Shown here: piece by piece, positions 5,777 to 6,372 of the stretch
How positions within the stretch are numbered: position 1 is the stretch's first letter
Layout: every line of letters starts with the position of its first letter
NCBI GenBank assembly: GCA_900539175.1
Contig: UQAW01000131.1
Location: 1 to 6,372 of the forward strand
Direction of reading: 5' to 3'
Length of the DNA stretch: 6,372 nt
Source: an uncultured Lachnospiraceae bacterium
GTDB lineage: Bacteria > Bacillota > Clostridia > Lachnospirales > Lachnospiraceae
The notes under the pieces: generated by a model
The model's database searches: none
What the model saw: only the letters and a program-made list of their open reading frames with translations
What the model was told of the DNA's origin: nothing
Made by a program: the position numbers and the translations under genes

Positions 5777-6372
5777 CTAAATTCTCTTTCCCCACAATCT
5801 CCAACGAATAGAATTTTTCGTGTTCGGAATTCCCCACTTTCCCTTTTCAAAAGTCCACACATTGCGCTGCCAATGATAGAAATTATGTGAATTCTTATGC
5901 GGTGTATGAAATTCAAATGAAAATTGTACTTTCTTTTTAGGGGCTTTTACTTTTTTTGTCGTGTATCTAACACCATGATACCCTTTACCACCCTTATTAG
6001 CTGGTTTTAGTTTTCCGACTTTCCGAATCTGAATTCCTTTTGCTGCAACTGTTGTAAATGTTGCACCAGCAGTTATACCACCCCACATAAATCCATCTGC
6101 CGCTCCACCCGTTAAAGCTGTAGCAGCGACACCTACCGCTATTGCAGCTGCACCTACCGCAACTTTTGCCCAGTTTGGCAACGAAAAATCACCATCACTA
6201 TCAATTCTGTTTAATGGGTTATTCAAACAATACAAGTACAAATTGTAGTGATTCAGGCTTCCCTGATCTACAGTCAATACATCCGTATCATCCGCACTGA
6301 TAAACCGACAAGTCTCAGGATCATAATAACGGCTATTCACATAATACAGTCCCGTCTCTTCATCCCAGCAAT
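5777..6372 (-). CDS. RHS-repeat polymorphic toxin, C-terminal end (partial; 5' end beyond window)
   Basis: The frame is open to the right edge and begins mid-core with CWDEETGLYYVNSRYYDPE, followed by TCRFISADD and LNHYNLYLYCLNNPLNRIDSDGD. This is the conserved end of the RHS repeat-associated core, where the toxin tip is autoproteolytically released or begins in this superfamily. A Gly/Ala-rich hydrophobic stretch follows (NWAKVAVGAAAIAVGVAATA and onward, about 50 residues), often seen as a translocation or linker segment. The last 75 residues or so are basic, with GKGYHGVRYTTKKVK, then FEFHTPHKNSHNFYHWQRN and a Trp-rich end RWRLWGKRI. The His-rich HTPHK...H..YHWQ pattern suggests a small nuclease, perhaps of the BECR-fold RNase group such as Ntox17, but that is a tentative recollection. 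GTG at 6340 lies inside the core and is not the start. A hairpin terminator follows the TAG stop and the probable immunity gene A comes next. Confidence 0.9.
   Translation of the reverse strand, partial: CWDEETGLYYVNSRYYDPETCRFISADDTDVLTVDQGSLNHYNLYLYCLNNPLNRIDSDGDFSLPNWAKVAVGAAAIAVGVAATALTGGAADGFMWGGITAGATFTTVAAKGIQIRKVGKLKPANKGGKGYHGVRYTTKKVKAPKKKVQFSFEFHTPHKNSHNFYHWQRNVWTFEKGKWGIPNTKNSIRWRLWGKRI

Noticed and set aside
1..6372. CRISPR array, tRNA, rRNA or insertion sequence
   Set aside because: No regularly spaced direct repeats, no cloverleaf-like sequence and no transposase coding text were seen on either strand.

Overview
The window looks like chromosomal accessory DNA from a low-GC Gram-positive gut-type Clostridia bacterium, most likely Lachnospiraceae. 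That placement is inferred from the style of the RHS/YD-repeat core, the strong AGGAGG-type ribosome binding sites and the AT-rich spacers; no marker gene fixes it. Every gene I can support lies on the minus strand, so the locus reads from right to left.

Layout in the direction of transcription: (1) 6372-5777, the 3' end of an RHS-repeat polymorphic toxin gene, with the end of the RHS core, a Gly/Ala-rich hydrophobic linker and a basic C-terminal domain likely to be the toxin. (2) A strong terminator hairpin at 5683-5723. (3) 5471-5061, a small cytosolic protein (A), the probable cognate immunity protein. (4) 4870-4421, a diverged paralogue (A') whose 3' end runs straight into RHS sequence. 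(5) 4439-3192, a headless RHS core pseudogene with three internal in-frame stops; it ends abruptly at the core motif YYVNSR with no recognisable toxin. (6) 2896-2351 and 2358-1855, two overlapping paralogous genes of a second small acidic family (B1, B2). (7) 1792-1706, a short decayed RHS-core remnant. (8) 1665-1018, a three-helix membrane protein with a terminator at 946-985. (9) 849-526, the N-terminal, Cys-bearing half of a phage-type cell-wall hydrolase. (10) 450-362, another RHS-core remnant. (11) The first codon of a further gene leaving the left edge.

The unifying picture is an RHS toxin/immunity locus with a trail of displaced cassettes behind it. One living toxin tip and its immunity gene stand at the front. 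Behind them lie orphan small genes, several preceded by a scar of the RHS core, consistent with repeated replacement of the toxin tip by recombination in the conserved core while old immunity genes are retained. Two families occur as diverged pairs (A/A' and B1/B2), as expected if related toxin variants were acquired serially. The scars, paralogies and hairpins are read directly from sequence. The immunity roles, the nature of the toxin domain and the cassette-displacement history are inferences.
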